A stretch of DNA of 64,000 bases from Alloalcanivorax profundimaris (GCF_015265435.1 NZ_JABJWH010000040.1:124001-188000), one strand, 5' to 3'. Counted from the stretch's first letter, positions 53,855 to 62,938 are shown. The notes: a model not told the origin generated them from the sequence alone. Program-made: numbers and translations.

Positions 53855-55117
53855 ATGACGCGCAAGGGGGTTCAGCACCGGCTTACCCGGGTATTCCTGA
53901 TCCAGATTTTGTTCATCAGCCTGTCCACGGTGTTCGGGGTCTGGGCCACCGCCCAGATCATCGAGAACGTGCTGGTCAAGGAAGCCCTGATCAAGGAGGC
54001 CGAGCATTACTGGACCCTCTACCAGCAGGACGACGACTTCCCGCGCCCCAACACCCGCCATCTGCTCGGCCTTCTCGAAGACCAGGATACCCGGGACGCG
54101 ATCCCCAAGGCGCTCGCCAGCCTGCCCGATGGCTACCAGCGCGTGGAGCTGGACGGCGAAACACCGATCGTCTACATCGAGCACCGCGGCGACGCCCGCC
54201 TGTATCTGATCTTCGACGAAAAACGGGTTTCGGTGCTGGCGTTCCTGTTCGGCATCCTGCCGCTCACCGTGGTGCTGCTGGTGATTTATCTCACCTCCTT
54301 CCTGGGCTGGCGTAAATCCCGGGCCCTGGTGTCGCCGCTGGTGCAACTGGCGGAAACCCTGCGCCACACCGACTTCAACGATCCGGAACAGGCGCGCCCC
54401 AACCTGGAGCGGGTGGAAGCGGAGCCGGGCAGCGAAGCGGAGGTGTTGCTGGCCTCACTGGACGCCTACGCGGACCGCCTGCTGCGTTTCGTCGACCGCG
54501 AGCGTCAGTTCACCCGCGACGCCAGCCACGAACTGCGCACGCCGCTGGCGGTGTTCCGCGCCAATCTGGAGTTGCTCGCCAAACAGGTTGGCGATCGGCC
54601 GGTGATCGGCCGCATGTCCGACACCGTGGACGATATGGAATCCCTGGTGGAAACCCTGCTGTTGCTGGCGCGCACCGAGCAGCAACCGGTGGTGGAAGAA
54701 GAGCTGGTGGTCAACGACGTGGCGGTGAATCTGCTCGACCGGCTGCAACCCCTGGCGGAGCGTAAGCAGATCCGCCTGCAGGTTCGCCAGACCGCGCTGC
54801 TGACCCTGGAAGCCTCGGAAACCGTGCTTAACATCGTGCTCACCAACCTGGTGCGCAACGCCATCAACTACAGCGGCTCCGGCGAGGTCACCATCGTCGT
54901 GGCCGAGGGCGCGGTGCACGTGGTGGACACCGGTTCGGGCATGGATGCCGAGGCGCTGGCCCGTTTCCTCAAACCGTTCGAACGCGGCGACAGCAGCGAG
55001 GGCGGCCACGGCCTGGGGCTGGCCATCGTGCAGCGGTTGTGCGAGCGGTTCGATTGGGGGCTGGACGTGGCCAGCCAGCCCGGCAAGGGCACGGAAGTGC
55101 GGGTGCGCTTCCGCTAG
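53855..55117 (+). CDS. Sensor histidine kinase
   Basis: The 420-residue kinase has membrane segments (about 12-34 and 127-150), a periplasmic domain of about 90 residues, a HAMP-like linker, HisKA with RDASHELRTPLAV (His225) and an ATPase domain with NLVRNAINYSG, DTGSGMD and [10 protein letters not shown]. It lies 17 bp after the methyltransferase gene and is likely co-transcribed with it. No response regulator follows on this strand; the nearest is at 56088 on the opposite strand, separated by a GAF/GGDEF-like gene. Confidence 0.9.
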   Translation: MTRKGVQHRLTRVFLIQILFISLSTVFGVWATAQIIENVLVKEALIKEAEHYWTLYQQDDDFPRPNTRHLLGLLEDQDTRDAIPKALASLPDGYQRVELDGETPIVYIEHRGDARLYLIFDEKRVSVLAFLFGILPLTVVLLVIYLTSFLGWRKSRALVSPLVQLAETLRHTDFNDPEQARPNLERVEAEPGSEAEVLLASLDAYADRLLRFVDRERQFTRDASHELRTPLAVFRANLELLAKQVGDRPVIGRMSDTVDDMESLVETLLLLARTEQQPVVEEELVVNDVAVNLLDRLQPLAERKQIRLQVRQTALLTLEASETVLNIVLTNLVRNAINYSGSGEVTIVVAEGAVHVVDTGSGMDAEALARFLKPFERGDSSEGGHGLGLAIVQRLCERFDWGLDVASQPGKGTEVRVRFR

Positions 55118-55133
55118 TCGGCCCCGGACCGTT

Positions 55134-56012
55134 TCAATGCACGGCGCCGTTCAGCAGCACCTCGGGCTGCACCAGCCCCGGCGTGGTGCGCAACGGTTCG
55201 TACTCACAGCGCATCAACAATCCCTTGGCATTGAGCGCGTCGAGAAGACGCTCGCGCACCTGTTCGGCGCGGCAGGGGGTGTTTTCGGTGAGCAACACGG
55301 CGAATTGATCGTGGCCCAGGTAGGCGGCCATGTCCTGGTGACGGATCAGCGCGGCCAGGGAGTCGGCCACCTCGGCGCGGTCGTCCGGGTTCAGGTTGTC
55401 GCCGTGCACCCGCAGCACCACGGCGCTGAGTCCGTAATCCCGGCAGCGCTCGCGCTCCTGATCGAGAATCCGGCCCCAGCCGGTCATGTCCAGCAGGTCG
55501 GTGTCCGGATCGCGGCTTTCCTCTTCGAAGAACTCGGCGATGCGCTGCTGATCCAGCCCGGCCAGATTCCACACCAGGGCGGTTTCCAGCAGGTGCGCCT
55601 GGCGCAACAGCGCCTCGCGGGCGCCGTCCTGGTCGAGCTCCGGGCGCGGCTTTGGATCCAGAGCGCAGAGGGTGCCGAACAGACGGCCGCGGTGATCGGT
55701 GAGAGGCAGCCCCAGATAGGCGCCGATGCCGAGCTGGTCGGTGACCGGCGCGTCGCGGTAGGCTGGCTCCCGGGACACGTCGGTGCAGATCAACGGGCCC
55801 CGTTCGCGTACCCGCTGGTAGCACAGCGTATCGCGCCAGCGCAGCAGGTCGCCGCGCTCCAGGTCGTAGCCTTCGCCGAAGGAATTCAGCAACAGCCAGT
55901 CGTCGTCGCGGTAGCGCGCCAAAAACCACATGGCCATGCCGAACCGCGACTGCAGATCACGCAGCTGCGTTTCGACGAAGTCCTTGAAAGAGTGACTTTT
56001 CCCCCGGTGCAT
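55134..56012 (-). CDS. GAF-domain protein with degenerate GGDEF domain
   Basis: The 292-residue cytoplasmic protein has a GAF domain (about 10-155, with CYQRVRERGPLICTDVS, YLGLPLTDHRGRLFGTLCALD) and a GGDEF-like domain (about 170-285) whose signature is GHDQF (233-237) and which has lost part of the usual substrate-binding helices. Cyclase activity is unlikely. The start at 56012 is a choice among several in-frame ATGs (56047 is another); none has a clear ribosome-binding site. It follows the response regulator gene by 75 bp and converges with the histidine kinase gene (16-bp gap). Confidence 0.75.
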   Translation of the reverse strand: MHRGKSHSFKDFVETQLRDLQSRFGMAMWFLARYRDDDWLLLNSFGEGYDLERGDLLRWRDTLCYQRVRERGPLICTDVSREPAYRDAPVTDQLGIGAYLGLPLTDHRGRLFGTLCALDPKPRPELDQDGAREALLRQAHLLETALVWNLAGLDQQRIAEFFEEESRDPDTDLLDMTGWGRILDQERERCRDYGLSAVVLRVHGDNLNPDDRAEVADSLAALIRHQDMAAYLGHDQFAVLLTENTPCRAEQVRERLLDALNAKGLLMRCEYEPLRTTPGLVQPEVLLNGAVH

Positions 56013-56087
56013 ATCGTTATCGTGTCGCCCGCTTTTTGATCGCGCCATTCTGTGCTCGCAGACGCGGCTCCGCAAGGGGGCGAAACC

Positions 56088-56777
56088 TTACTCCCGAGGC
56101 GCGCGAATACTGAAACCGACGCCGGGTTGGGTTTCCAGCAGTGAGGTTTCGAAGGGTTTGTCGACGGCTTTGCGCAGGTTATACAAGTGGCTGCGCAGTG
56201 CGTCGGAGTCCGGAACCAGGTCTCCCCACAGTTCCTGCTCCAGTTGCTCACGGCTCACTACCTTGGGAGATTCGCGCATCAAAATTCGTAAAATTCGAAA
56301 CGCGGTGGGAGAAAGCTTGAGCAATTGGCCATCGCGGCGCACTTCCTGACGGGCCGGATCCAGTTCCAGGTCGGCCACGGTGAGCAAGTTGGCGGCCACC
56401 TCGCGACGCTCACGGCGCACCAGGGCGCGCACCCGGGCCACCAGTTCCGGCAAGGCGAAGGGTTTGACGATGTAGTCGTCACCGCCCCGGGCGAAGCCTT
56501 CCAGCTTGTCGTCCAGCTGGTCGCGGGCGGTCATGAAGATCACCGGCATGGATTTGGCCATGTCCTTGCGCAGTGCCTGGCAGAACGTATAACCGTCCTC
56601 GCCGGGCAGCATCACGTCCAGGATCAGGATGTCATAGTGATGCTCCTGCACCAGTGAGCGGGCCAGGGTGGTATCGCTGGCGTAATCCACCATGGCCCCT
56701 TCCTGCTCCAGAAATTCGAGCACGCTCTGTGCCAGTTGGCGGTGGTCTTCCACCAGCAGAATGGACAGGTTTTCCAT
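56088..56777 (-). CDS. OmpR-family response regulator
   Basis: The 229-residue product has a receiver domain (Asp54 in LILDVMLPG, Lys in IVKPFALP) and a winged helix (about 130-225, with FRILRILMRESPKVVSREQLEQELWG and LRSHLYNLRKAVDKPF). The kinase partner is probably the one encoded convergently at 53855, as no other is adjacent. The spacer to the AGCS gene is 56 bp. Confidence 0.9.
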   Translation of the reverse strand: MENLSILLVEDHRQLAQSVLEFLEQEGAMVDYASDTTLARSLVQEHHYDILILDVMLPGEDGYTFCQALRKDMAKSMPVIFMTARDQLDDKLEGFARGGDDYIVKPFALPELVARVRALVRRERREVAANLLTVADLELDPARQEVRRDGQLLKLSPTAFRILRILMRESPKVVSREQLEQELWGDLVPDSDALRSHLYNLRKAVDKPFETSLLETQPGVGFSIRAPRE

Positions 56778-56833
56778 GGGTCACACTCCTTTTTCGTTAT
56801 CGTTATCTTCCCTGCGCGAGCGTCAAGGCACTG

Positions 56834-58216
56834 TCAATCTTCCTCACGCCGGCGGCCGGCGAAATAGGCCCGCGCCGCCCGGTTTACCCGCGGCGCCAGG
56901 CGCAGCGAGGCGATCATGGTGGGCAGCGCCATCAGGGCGTACATGCTGTCCACCACGCGGATGATCACGCTCAGCGAGGCCACCGAACCGATCACCACCA
57001 GACAAAGATAAAACCAAACGTAATGGTGTTGGTAGCGGGCGCCGATCAAAAAGCCCAGGCACTTGGCGCCGTAATACCAGAAGGTGACCACGGTGCTCAG
57101 GCTGAGCACGCCCACCAGCACCGCCAGCAGCACGCCGCTGTAGTCCAGGAACAGGCTGTCGAAGGCCGCCACGGTAAGGCTCACGCCATTGTCGTCGCCG
57201 CTTTGCCAGACGCCGCTGATCAGGATCACCAGGGCGGTGCAGGTGCACACGATCAGGGTATCGATGATCGGGCCGAGCATGGCCACCAGCCCCTCGCGCA
57301 CCGGCTCGGCGGTGCGCGCCGCGCCGTGGGCCATGGCCTCGGTGCCGATGCCGGCCTCGTTGGAAAACGCCGCCCGGCGAATGCCGGTGATGATCACCGC
57401 GCCGAGCACGCCGCCGGCGGCGGACTGGCCGCTGAAGGCATCGCGCACGATCAAGGCCAGGGCCGGGGCCACCTGGTCGGCGTGGGTGATCAGCACGACG
57501 GCGGTGAGCAGCAGGTAGCCGACGATCATGGACGGCACCAGCACGCCGGTGACCTTGCCCACCCGGGGCAGCTTGCCGGACACCACCGCCAGCACCAGCC
57601 CGGCCAGGATCACCCCGAACACCAGATCGAAGGTGAAGTGGTCGTCCGAGTGGGTCCAGCCGGCGGGGATGGCGATTGCCTCGCGCACCACCTCGGTGAG
57701 CTGATTGATCTGGAAAATCGGCATGGTGCCGAGCAGCCCGGCCAGGGCGAAGAAGTAGGCCAGCGGCCGCCAGCGCCGCCCCAGGCCCTCGCGGATGATG
57801 TACATGGGGCCGCCCTGCAGCGCTCCCTCGCTGTCGCGGCCCCGGTACATGACCGCCAGGGTGCAGGTGTAGAACTTGGTGGCGATGCCCACCAGGGCGC
57901 TCATCCACATCCAGAAGATGGCGCCCGGACCGCCCACGGCGATGGCCACCGCCACGCCGGCCACGTTGCCCATGCCCAGGGTGCCGGACAGCGCCGTGCT
58001 CAACGCCTGGAAGTGCGACAGGGTGCCTTCGTCGTTACGGTCCGCCGGCATGAACAGCAGCCGCACGCCGGAAAACAGGTGCCGGTACGGCAGCAAACGG
58101 GAATAGAGAAGAAAGAACAGGCCGCCGCCCATCAGCAGCGCGACCAGCGGCGGTCCCCAGAGAAACCCCACCACCGCCTCCAGGGCCTGGTCGAGGTTTT
58201 TATAAATATCGTTCAT
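56834..58216 (-). CDS. AGCS family sodium:alanine/glycine symporter
   Basis: The 460-residue transporter has about eleven membrane segments and the family signatures LSGTLGMGNVAGVAVAIAVG with GPGAIFWMWMSALVG and FSNEAGIGTEAMAHGAARTAEP. It imports alanine or glycine with Na+. Its gene seems monocistronic; an unusual feature is the short N-terminus before the first helix. No regulator is adjacent except the GlxA-type gene 46 bp upstream on the same strand. Confidence 0.93.
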   Translation of the reverse strand: MNDIYKNLDQALEAVVGFLWGPPLVALLMGGGLFFLLYSRLLPYRHLFSGVRLLFMPADRNDEGTLSHFQALSTALSGTLGMGNVAGVAVAIAVGGPGAIFWMWMSALVGIATKFYTCTLAVMYRGRDSEGALQGGPMYIIREGLGRRWRPLAYFFALAGLLGTMPIFQINQLTEVVREAIAIPAGWTHSDDHFTFDLVFGVILAGLVLAVVSGKLPRVGKVTGVLVPSMIVGYLLLTAVVLITHADQVAPALALIVRDAFSGQSAAGGVLGAVIITGIRRAAFSNEAGIGTEAMAHGAARTAEPVREGLVAMLGPIIDTLIVCTCTALVILISGVWQSGDDNGVSLTVAAFDSLFLDYSGVLLAVLVGVLSLSTVVTFWYYGAKCLGFLIGARYQHHYVWFYLCLVVIGSVASLSVIIRVVDSMYALMALPTMIASLRLAPRVNRAARAYFAGRRREED

Positions 58217-58262
58217 GGCGCCTTACCCTAGCAGGGTAGGCCCGGGGCGTCACCGCGCCGGC

Positions 58263-59255
58263 TCAGTCGCGCAGCGAGCCCACCCGGGCGAAGCGCTGCC
58301 GGTAGTGGCTCGGCGACAGGCCGGTGTGGCGCTTGAACAGCCGCGAGAAGCTGCTCACGTCCTGGTAGCCGACCTGCTCGGCCAGGTGGCCCAGGTTGGT
58401 GGCGCCACGCTCCAGCATCTTACGCGCCGCCTCGATGCGCACCCGCTGCAGATACTGCAGCGGCGGCTCGCCCAGGGCATTGGTGAAACGCCGCTGCAAC
58501 TGCCGGGGGCTGAGGTGCACGCGCTCCGCCAGGTCCGCCAGGGTGGTGCCCTCGGCGAAATGCTCGTGGAGCCAGGCCTGTACCTGCTGCACCTGTTCGT
58601 CGCGGTGATAGGTCTTGGCCGGCAGCCCGGCGTAAACGCTTTGCGGGTCGTTGCGCACGTCGATGACGAACGCCTTGGCCAGTTCCCGGGCCAGGTCGGC
58701 GCCGCAGTAGCGTTCCACCAGCAGAATGGTCAGGTCCCGCCAGGCGGTGCCGCCGCCGGCGCAGAAGATGTTCCCGTCGCGGGTGATCAGCTCGCGCTCG
58801 TCCAGATTGACCTGGGGGTAGCGCTCCCGGAACAGTGGGCTGTAGCCCCAGTGGGTGGTGGCCCGGCGGCCGTCCAGCAGGCCCGCCTCGGCGAGCAGGA
58901 AGGCGCCGGTGCAGTTGCTGGCCATGTCGGCGCCGCCGGCGTGCAGGAAGCGCAGCCATTCCAGGGTGTCCTGCTCCTGGCGCAGCACCTGGGTGATCTC
59001 GTTGCCGATGGTGGGCACCACCACCAGATCGCACTGGTCGACCCGCTCCAGGGCATTGTCCACGGCGATGCGCATGCCGGCGGTGCAGCGCACCGGCTGG
59101 CCGCCTCGGGACACCACCTGGACCTTGAACTGGCGGTTCAGCGGCTGGCCGTGGATGCGGTTCCAGGTGACGCCGGTAAGATTGAGCAGATCCATGACCC
59201 CGGTGAGGGCCGAGGCGAACACGCCGTCGTAGGCAAGCACACTGACTTGATACAT
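58263..59255 (-). CDS. GlxA-type AraC regulator with DJ-1/PfpI domain
   Basis: The 330-residue product has an N-terminal DJ-1/PfpI-like domain (about 1-190; SNCTGAFLLAEAGLLDGRRATTHW around the nucleophile-elbow Cys) and a C-terminal AraC HTH (about 215-325; TLADLAERVHLSPRQLQRRF and VGYQDVSSFSRLFKRHTG). Such regulators in Pseudomonas control quaternary-amine or amino acid catabolism (GbdR, ArgR, CdhR types); here the adjacent AGCS symporter, 46 bp downstream, is the obvious target. Confidence 0.9.
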   Translation of the reverse strand: MYQVSVLAYDGVFASALTGVMDLLNLTGVTWNRIHGQPLNRQFKVQVVSRGGQPVRCTAGMRIAVDNALERVDQCDLVVVPTIGNEITQVLRQEQDTLEWLRFLHAGGADMASNCTGAFLLAEAGLLDGRRATTHWGYSPLFRERYPQVNLDERELITRDGNIFCAGGGTAWRDLTILLVERYCGADLARELAKAFVIDVRNDPQSVYAGLPAKTYHRDEQVQQVQAWLHEHFAEGTTLADLAERVHLSPRQLQRRFTNALGEPPLQYLQRVRIEAARKMLERGATNLGHLAEQVGYQDVSSFSRLFKRHTGLSPSHYRQRFARVGSLRD

Positions 59256-59365
59256 ATCGTCTCTTATTCGAGGGCCGGACGGCCGGTTTGTCGCGAATCA
59301 CCATGAATACGTCACGGGCGACAATACCAGTCCGGGGCCCGGGCTGCCATCCTGTTGCGTATTCT

Positions 59366-59509
59366 GGAACATGAACCGGCGCTGGTTCAGGGCGGGGTGA
59401 GCCGGGCTCATCCCGTCGCGACGAATATCGTCATCAGGCTCGGGAGCCTGCCACGGCAGGCATGCTATGACGGTAGTGTTAAGCCCCGCATCCTTGCGGG
59501 GCTTTTTTT
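59366..59509 (+). ncRNA. Candidate small RNA ending at an orphan terminator
   Basis: No plus-strand gene precedes the strong terminator at 59481. Upstream there are three further stems: GGGGTGAGCC/GGCTCATCCC (near 59392-59412), GACGA-ATA-TCGTC (near 59420-59433) and GCCTGCC/GGCAGGC (near 59441-59456). A TATTCT box lies at 59360-59365 but without a clear -35, so the 5' end is a guess. The rest of the 265-bp gap (59256-59520) shows nothing else. It could instead be a relic 3' end. Confidence 0.35.
59481..59509 (+). terminator. Rho-independent terminator (plus strand)
   Basis: AAGCCCCGCA and TGCGGGGCTT flank the short loop TCCT and are followed by a run of T residues. On the minus strand the stem is followed by only two T residues, so it is oriented rightward even though the neighbouring cti gene ends here from the other side. 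Confidence 0.8.
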
Positions 59510-59520
59510 ATGTGCATTCC

Positions 59521-61860
59521 CTAGAAATTCCCATAGCGGTTGATGTCCAGGATGCCCGCCTGCACCGGCTCGTGGCGTTCCATGTAGCGCTGGGGGGCAT
59601 GGATGTGTTGCCAGAAGTCGGTCTCGGTACGGCGCAGGCCGAAGCGTTCCACCAGGGCGGTGAAATCCGCCTCGTCGCGGGCGCCGGCGAGGGCGTCGGC
59701 GAAGGCCTGGAGCTCCCCGGCCTCGACCCGGAACAGGAAGTTCGGGTAGCTGAGCAGCACCCCCGGATAGAGGGTCAGGGTGTCCTTTTCCGGCTGGTAG
59801 CGCAGGGACTCGCCGAACATGAACGCCACGTTGGAGTGGGCCCGGTTGCGCAGCAGGGAGTAGACCGTGGCGTCCTCGCCGTCCTCCACCAGCAGCAGGC
59901 TGGCCTCCGGCATCCAGTCCACCACCGGCAGGTCGGCGGCGGGCCGCGAGGCGATTGGCGCCAGGGTGGTTTCCACCCGGCGCTCCAGGTCGCTGGCGTC
60001 GGAGCGGGCGCACTGGTCGTCGCCACAGCGGTTGATCGGGTCCGGTCGCGCGTTGACGACGGCGAAGTGTTCCAGCAGCCCGGCGTTGAATTCGTTCATG
60101 GGCGTGGCGGTCTGGTAATCGATGGCGGTGGGGGTGTCGGTGTCCGCCTCGGCGTAGCTGATCAGCAGCTTGAGTTTGCCGGTCTTCTGGTACCAGTTGT
60201 TGAGCACCGCCTCGCGGGTGTCGGCGGGCAGGTAGCGCAGGGTGTTCTGCTCGGCGCCGTTGCGGATCAGGTCGAAGTAGAGCCGGGTCTGGGCCTGGTG
60301 GGACACCGAGCCGAACACGTCGAAATTGACCACCAGATTGTAATAGGAACGCTCGAACAGGGGATAGTCCATCACCCAGGTGGTGAGCGGGTAATCGCCG
60401 ATCAGTCCGCGCCGCACGGAAGAGTTGTCGTGATGGCGGAAGATGGTCAGCAGGGCGTTGTCGTTGTCGCCGTCGCCATTCCAGATCGAGTCCCAGCCGG
60501 GGCCACCGGTTTCCTGCTCCGCGTAGACGTCGTGGCGGGCGCGCAGGTACTGGTTGCGGCGATGGGTATAGCGCAGCCACTCCGGGCCCAGGTCCAGCAG
60601 CTTGCCCTCCTGGCCGGGCAGGCCGATCAGGTCGGAGACCTTGGCGCGGTAGTCGGCGTCGGTGATGTAGAGGTCGTGGTCCGGGTCCTGGAACACCGCC
60701 CAGAAGCGGTCGCGAATCACGTCCGTGGCGATCTGGCCCCGGCATACCGGGCCGCGAATGAAGGTGCGCACGAAGTACTCGGCGTCGTCCAGCATGATCT
60801 GGTAGCGGGCCCGGGCGGGCAGGGCGCCGAAGGTGGTGAAGGGGTTGGCGCGCTCGTCCTCGCCGTAGCCGGGCAGCCGGCTCACGGTCCAGGGCTCGGC
60901 GAAGAACAGTTTCTCCATGCGCTGGCGCTTGGCCTCGGTGAGCGCGTAGGTGATGTGGGTCTTGTGCACGATGGCGCCGCGCACCGGCCGCAGCCGGTAC
61001 CAGAACTCCCCGCCCGGCGGGTCGTTGGGGCGCGGCGTGGCCAGCGGCACCACCGGCTTGCCCGGGGCGGTGCGGGAACGTTCCAGGGTGAAGAAATGGT
61101 CCGGGCGCTGGCCGCTACCGTCGTCGAAATACAGGTGCGCCAGGAACAGGTGTTCGTAGACCCAGCGCGCCACCAGTTGCTGGCGGTGCCCGTCGCGGTT
61201 GAGCCAGTTTTCCCAGGCGCGGATTTGCCGGGTCTCCGCCTCGGACAGGGTGACGCTGTCGTTCCCCGGCGGCGCGCCGGCCTCCAGCCAGGCGCGCACG
61301 GTGGCGAATTCCTCGTCGGTGAGCGCCGGGGTGCCCAGGGGCATGCCGCCCAGGGGGTGGTCCTCGGCGTAGGCGTCCATGCCGGCCGGGGTGGGGCACT
61401 GGTTTTGCCGCTTCAGACCCAGCTGAATCTCCTCGGGCAGCTTGTCGCCGGGGGCGAATTCGCGGGCTCGGCCCAGGGCCAGCATGCGGTAGAGCAGGGA
61501 GGCTTCCAGCCCCTCGGTGCTGTCGATCACCGAGAAGAACCCCTTGTCGCGCCAGTCCGCGGTAGTGCGCGCGTCCACGAACAATCGGGTCGGGTCGGCG
61601 GCCCGGGTGCGTTGCTTATAGACCGGTTCCGTGGAGGCACCTCGGTCCAGGCCGTCCACGGTTTCCAGCTTCAGCTGGCAGGGCGCGTCGTAGCAGCCGT
61701 GGCAGGCGATGCACTTGTTCTCCAGAATCGGCCGCACGTCCTGGTTGAAGCTCACCGGCGAGGACGGCGGCGCGGTGTCCGGGGCGTCATCGCAGCCACC
61801 CAGCACGGGCGTGATCAGCAGACAGACGGCAAGCAGTGGCGATCGGCGAATTCCGGCCAT
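59521..61860 (-). CDS. cti: Fatty acid cis/trans isomerase
   Basis: The 779-residue periplasmic haem protein has an N-terminal lipoprotein-like signal (LGGC, Cys23) and a cytochrome c-type haem site CIACHGC (near residue 50) typical of Cti. Later segments such as RHDVYAEQETGG and FGSVSHQAQTRLYFDLIRNGAEQN match the family as I know it. Cti converts cis to trans unsaturated phospholipid acyl chains on solvent or heat stress without new lipid synthesis. GGAGGGACCC precedes the ATG. It is typical of Pseudomonas, Vibrio and Alcanivorax-like bacteria. Confidence 0.93.
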   Translation of the reverse strand: MAGIRRSPLLAVCLLITPVLGGCDDAPDTAPPSSPVSFNQDVRPILENKCIACHGCYDAPCQLKLETVDGLDRGASTEPVYKQRTRAADPTRLFVDARTTADWRDKGFFSVIDSTEGLEASLLYRMLALGRAREFAPGDKLPEEIQLGLKRQNQCPTPAGMDAYAEDHPLGGMPLGTPALTDEEFATVRAWLEAGAPPGNDSVTLSEAETRQIRAWENWLNRDGHRQQLVARWVYEHLFLAHLYFDDGSGQRPDHFFTLERSRTAPGKPVVPLATPRPNDPPGGEFWYRLRPVRGAIVHKTHITYALTEAKRQRMEKLFFAEPWTVSRLPGYGEDERANPFTTFGALPARARYQIMLDDAEYFVRTFIRGPVCRGQIATDVIRDRFWAVFQDPDHDLYITDADYRAKVSDLIGLPGQEGKLLDLGPEWLRYTHRRNQYLRARHDVYAEQETGGPGWDSIWNGDGDNDNALLTIFRHHDNSSVRRGLIGDYPLTTWVMDYPLFERSYYNLVVNFDVFGSVSHQAQTRLYFDLIRNGAEQNTLRYLPADTREAVLNNWYQKTGKLKLLISYAEADTDTPTAIDYQTATPMNEFNAGLLEHFAVVNARPDPINRCGDDQCARSDASDLERRVETTLAPIASRPAADLPVVDWMPEASLLLVEDGEDATVYSLLRNRAHSNVAFMFGESLRYQPEKDTLTLYPGVLLSYPNFLFRVEAGELQAFADALAGARDEADFTALVERFGLRRTETDFWQHIHAPQRYMERHEPVQAGILDINRYGNF

Positions 61861-61908
61861 GGGTCCCTCCAGTACAGTATGCGGCAGAGTCTAGCCCAGC
61901 GGCGCGGA

Positions 61909-62364
61909 TCAGAACATGGCCATCATGGCCGCCGCCCAGGCGATCACCAGGGCCAGCACCGAGCCGGCGGTGAGGCAGTGGCGCAGGGAGCGGTACCAGG
62001 GCGGCAGCACCTCGAAGAACACCATCTGCTCGCTGCCCCACACGAACACCAGGCCGGTGATCAGCATGGGCAGGGAAAACTCCACCGGCAGCAGCAGGGC
62101 CAGCCAGCCGATCAGCGCCGGCAGGATGCCGAACACCAGGGTGCCGATGTGATTACGCCGGTCCAGTTCGGCCAGCGCCCGCCCCCAGTGAACCGCGCCC
62201 AGGAACGCCAGGATCACCGCCGCGTAGCCGGTGACCGCGTCCAGCGCCCAGACCCGCGTGGTCTCCACCCAGGTGAGCAGCGCGCAGAAGTAGAACGGAA
62301 TCAGGCCGCCAATGCCCAGCAAGCGGGCGGCCATCCTGTTGCGTTTCGCGAAACGGTTAGGCAC
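61909..62364 (-). CDS. DUF3429 membrane protein
   Basis: The 151-residue product has five membrane segments (about 12-32, 42-60, 75-92, 98-112 and 130-148) and AVHWGRAL after the second, characteristic of DUF3429. Function unknown. A GTG start at 62364 is preferred because GGGGAGA lies 7 nt upstream; an ATG at 62334 has only weak support but would still keep the first helix partly intact. It precedes cti by 48 bp and may share its transcript. Confidence 0.8.
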   Translation of the reverse strand: MPNRFAKRNRMAARLLGIGGLIPFYFCALLTWVETTRVWALDAVTGYAAVILAFLGAVHWGRALAELDRRNHIGTLVFGILPALIGWLALLLPVEFSLPMLITGLVFVWGSEQMVFFEVLPPWYRSLRHCLTAGSVLALVIAWAAAMMAMF

Positions 62365-62437
62365 CGGTTTTCTCCCCTTTTCAACCCGATCGCAAGGCTA
62401 GCGGTGGCCGGGTGAAGGCGCTGCCAAGAAGTGGCGC

Positions 62438-62938
62438 TTAAACCGGGTCCGGGGCGGGCATCGGGAAGGGCGTCAGGGTCTTGGGCAGATACAGCGGGTG
62501 GGCCGGTTCCCCGGAGCCGTTCAGGCGCAGGCAATGCAGGGCCGGCAGCCGGGCACGGACCCGCGCCGCCCGGTCGTCGTGGGTGCCGTGGTTGCCCCAG
62601 CCGGCCACCACCAGGGCGGCGTCGCCGGCCAGCCGGCGCAGCCACCAGTCGTTGCGCGGGCCGACCGGGTCGTCGGCGGCGAACAGGTCGCGTGGGTAGG
62701 TGGCGCGGAAGGCGAACAGATTGGCCACGCACAGGCCGGAGTAGCCCCAGTCCCGGGCGAAGCCGATGCAGCGGCGGATGGTGGGATCGTCCTGGCGGTG
62801 GTCGGCGGTGGACGGGTTCAGGCCCACCAGCAGCACATAGTCATCGCCGTCGCGCCAGCGGCGCCACAGGGCGTAGCGGTAGCGGCGGCAGCGGGAGAAA
62901 TTGGCGGATCTCACCATGTGGTCGAGCGGCTTCGTCAT
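62438..62938 (-). CDS. DUF1643 protein
   Basis: The 166-residue soluble product matches DUF1643: LLVGLNPSTADHRQDDPTIRRCIGFARDWGY near residue 38-68 and VVAGWGNHG near 110. The fold resembles uracil-DNA-glycosylase-like proteins in some annotations, but function is not established. It is probably transcribed with the DUF3429 gene (73-bp gap). Confidence 0.85.
   Translation of the reverse strand: MTKPLDHMVRSANFSRCRRYRYALWRRWRDGDDYVLLVGLNPSTADHRQDDPTIRRCIGFARDWGYSGLCVANLFAFRATYPRDLFAADDPVGPRNDWWLRRLAGDAALVVAGWGNHGTHDDRAARVRARLPALHCLRLNGSGEPAHPLYLPKTLTPFPMPAPDPV

Noticed and set aside
59341-59360. Sigma-54-like promoter before the candidate small RNA
   Set aside because: The spacing between GG and GC is wrong for the GG-N10-GC rule.
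59467-62415. Long plus-strand frame (about 980 codons) opposite cti and DUF3429
   Set aside because: It is a mirror frame of cti with low-complexity Gly/Val/Gln composition; no domain is visible.
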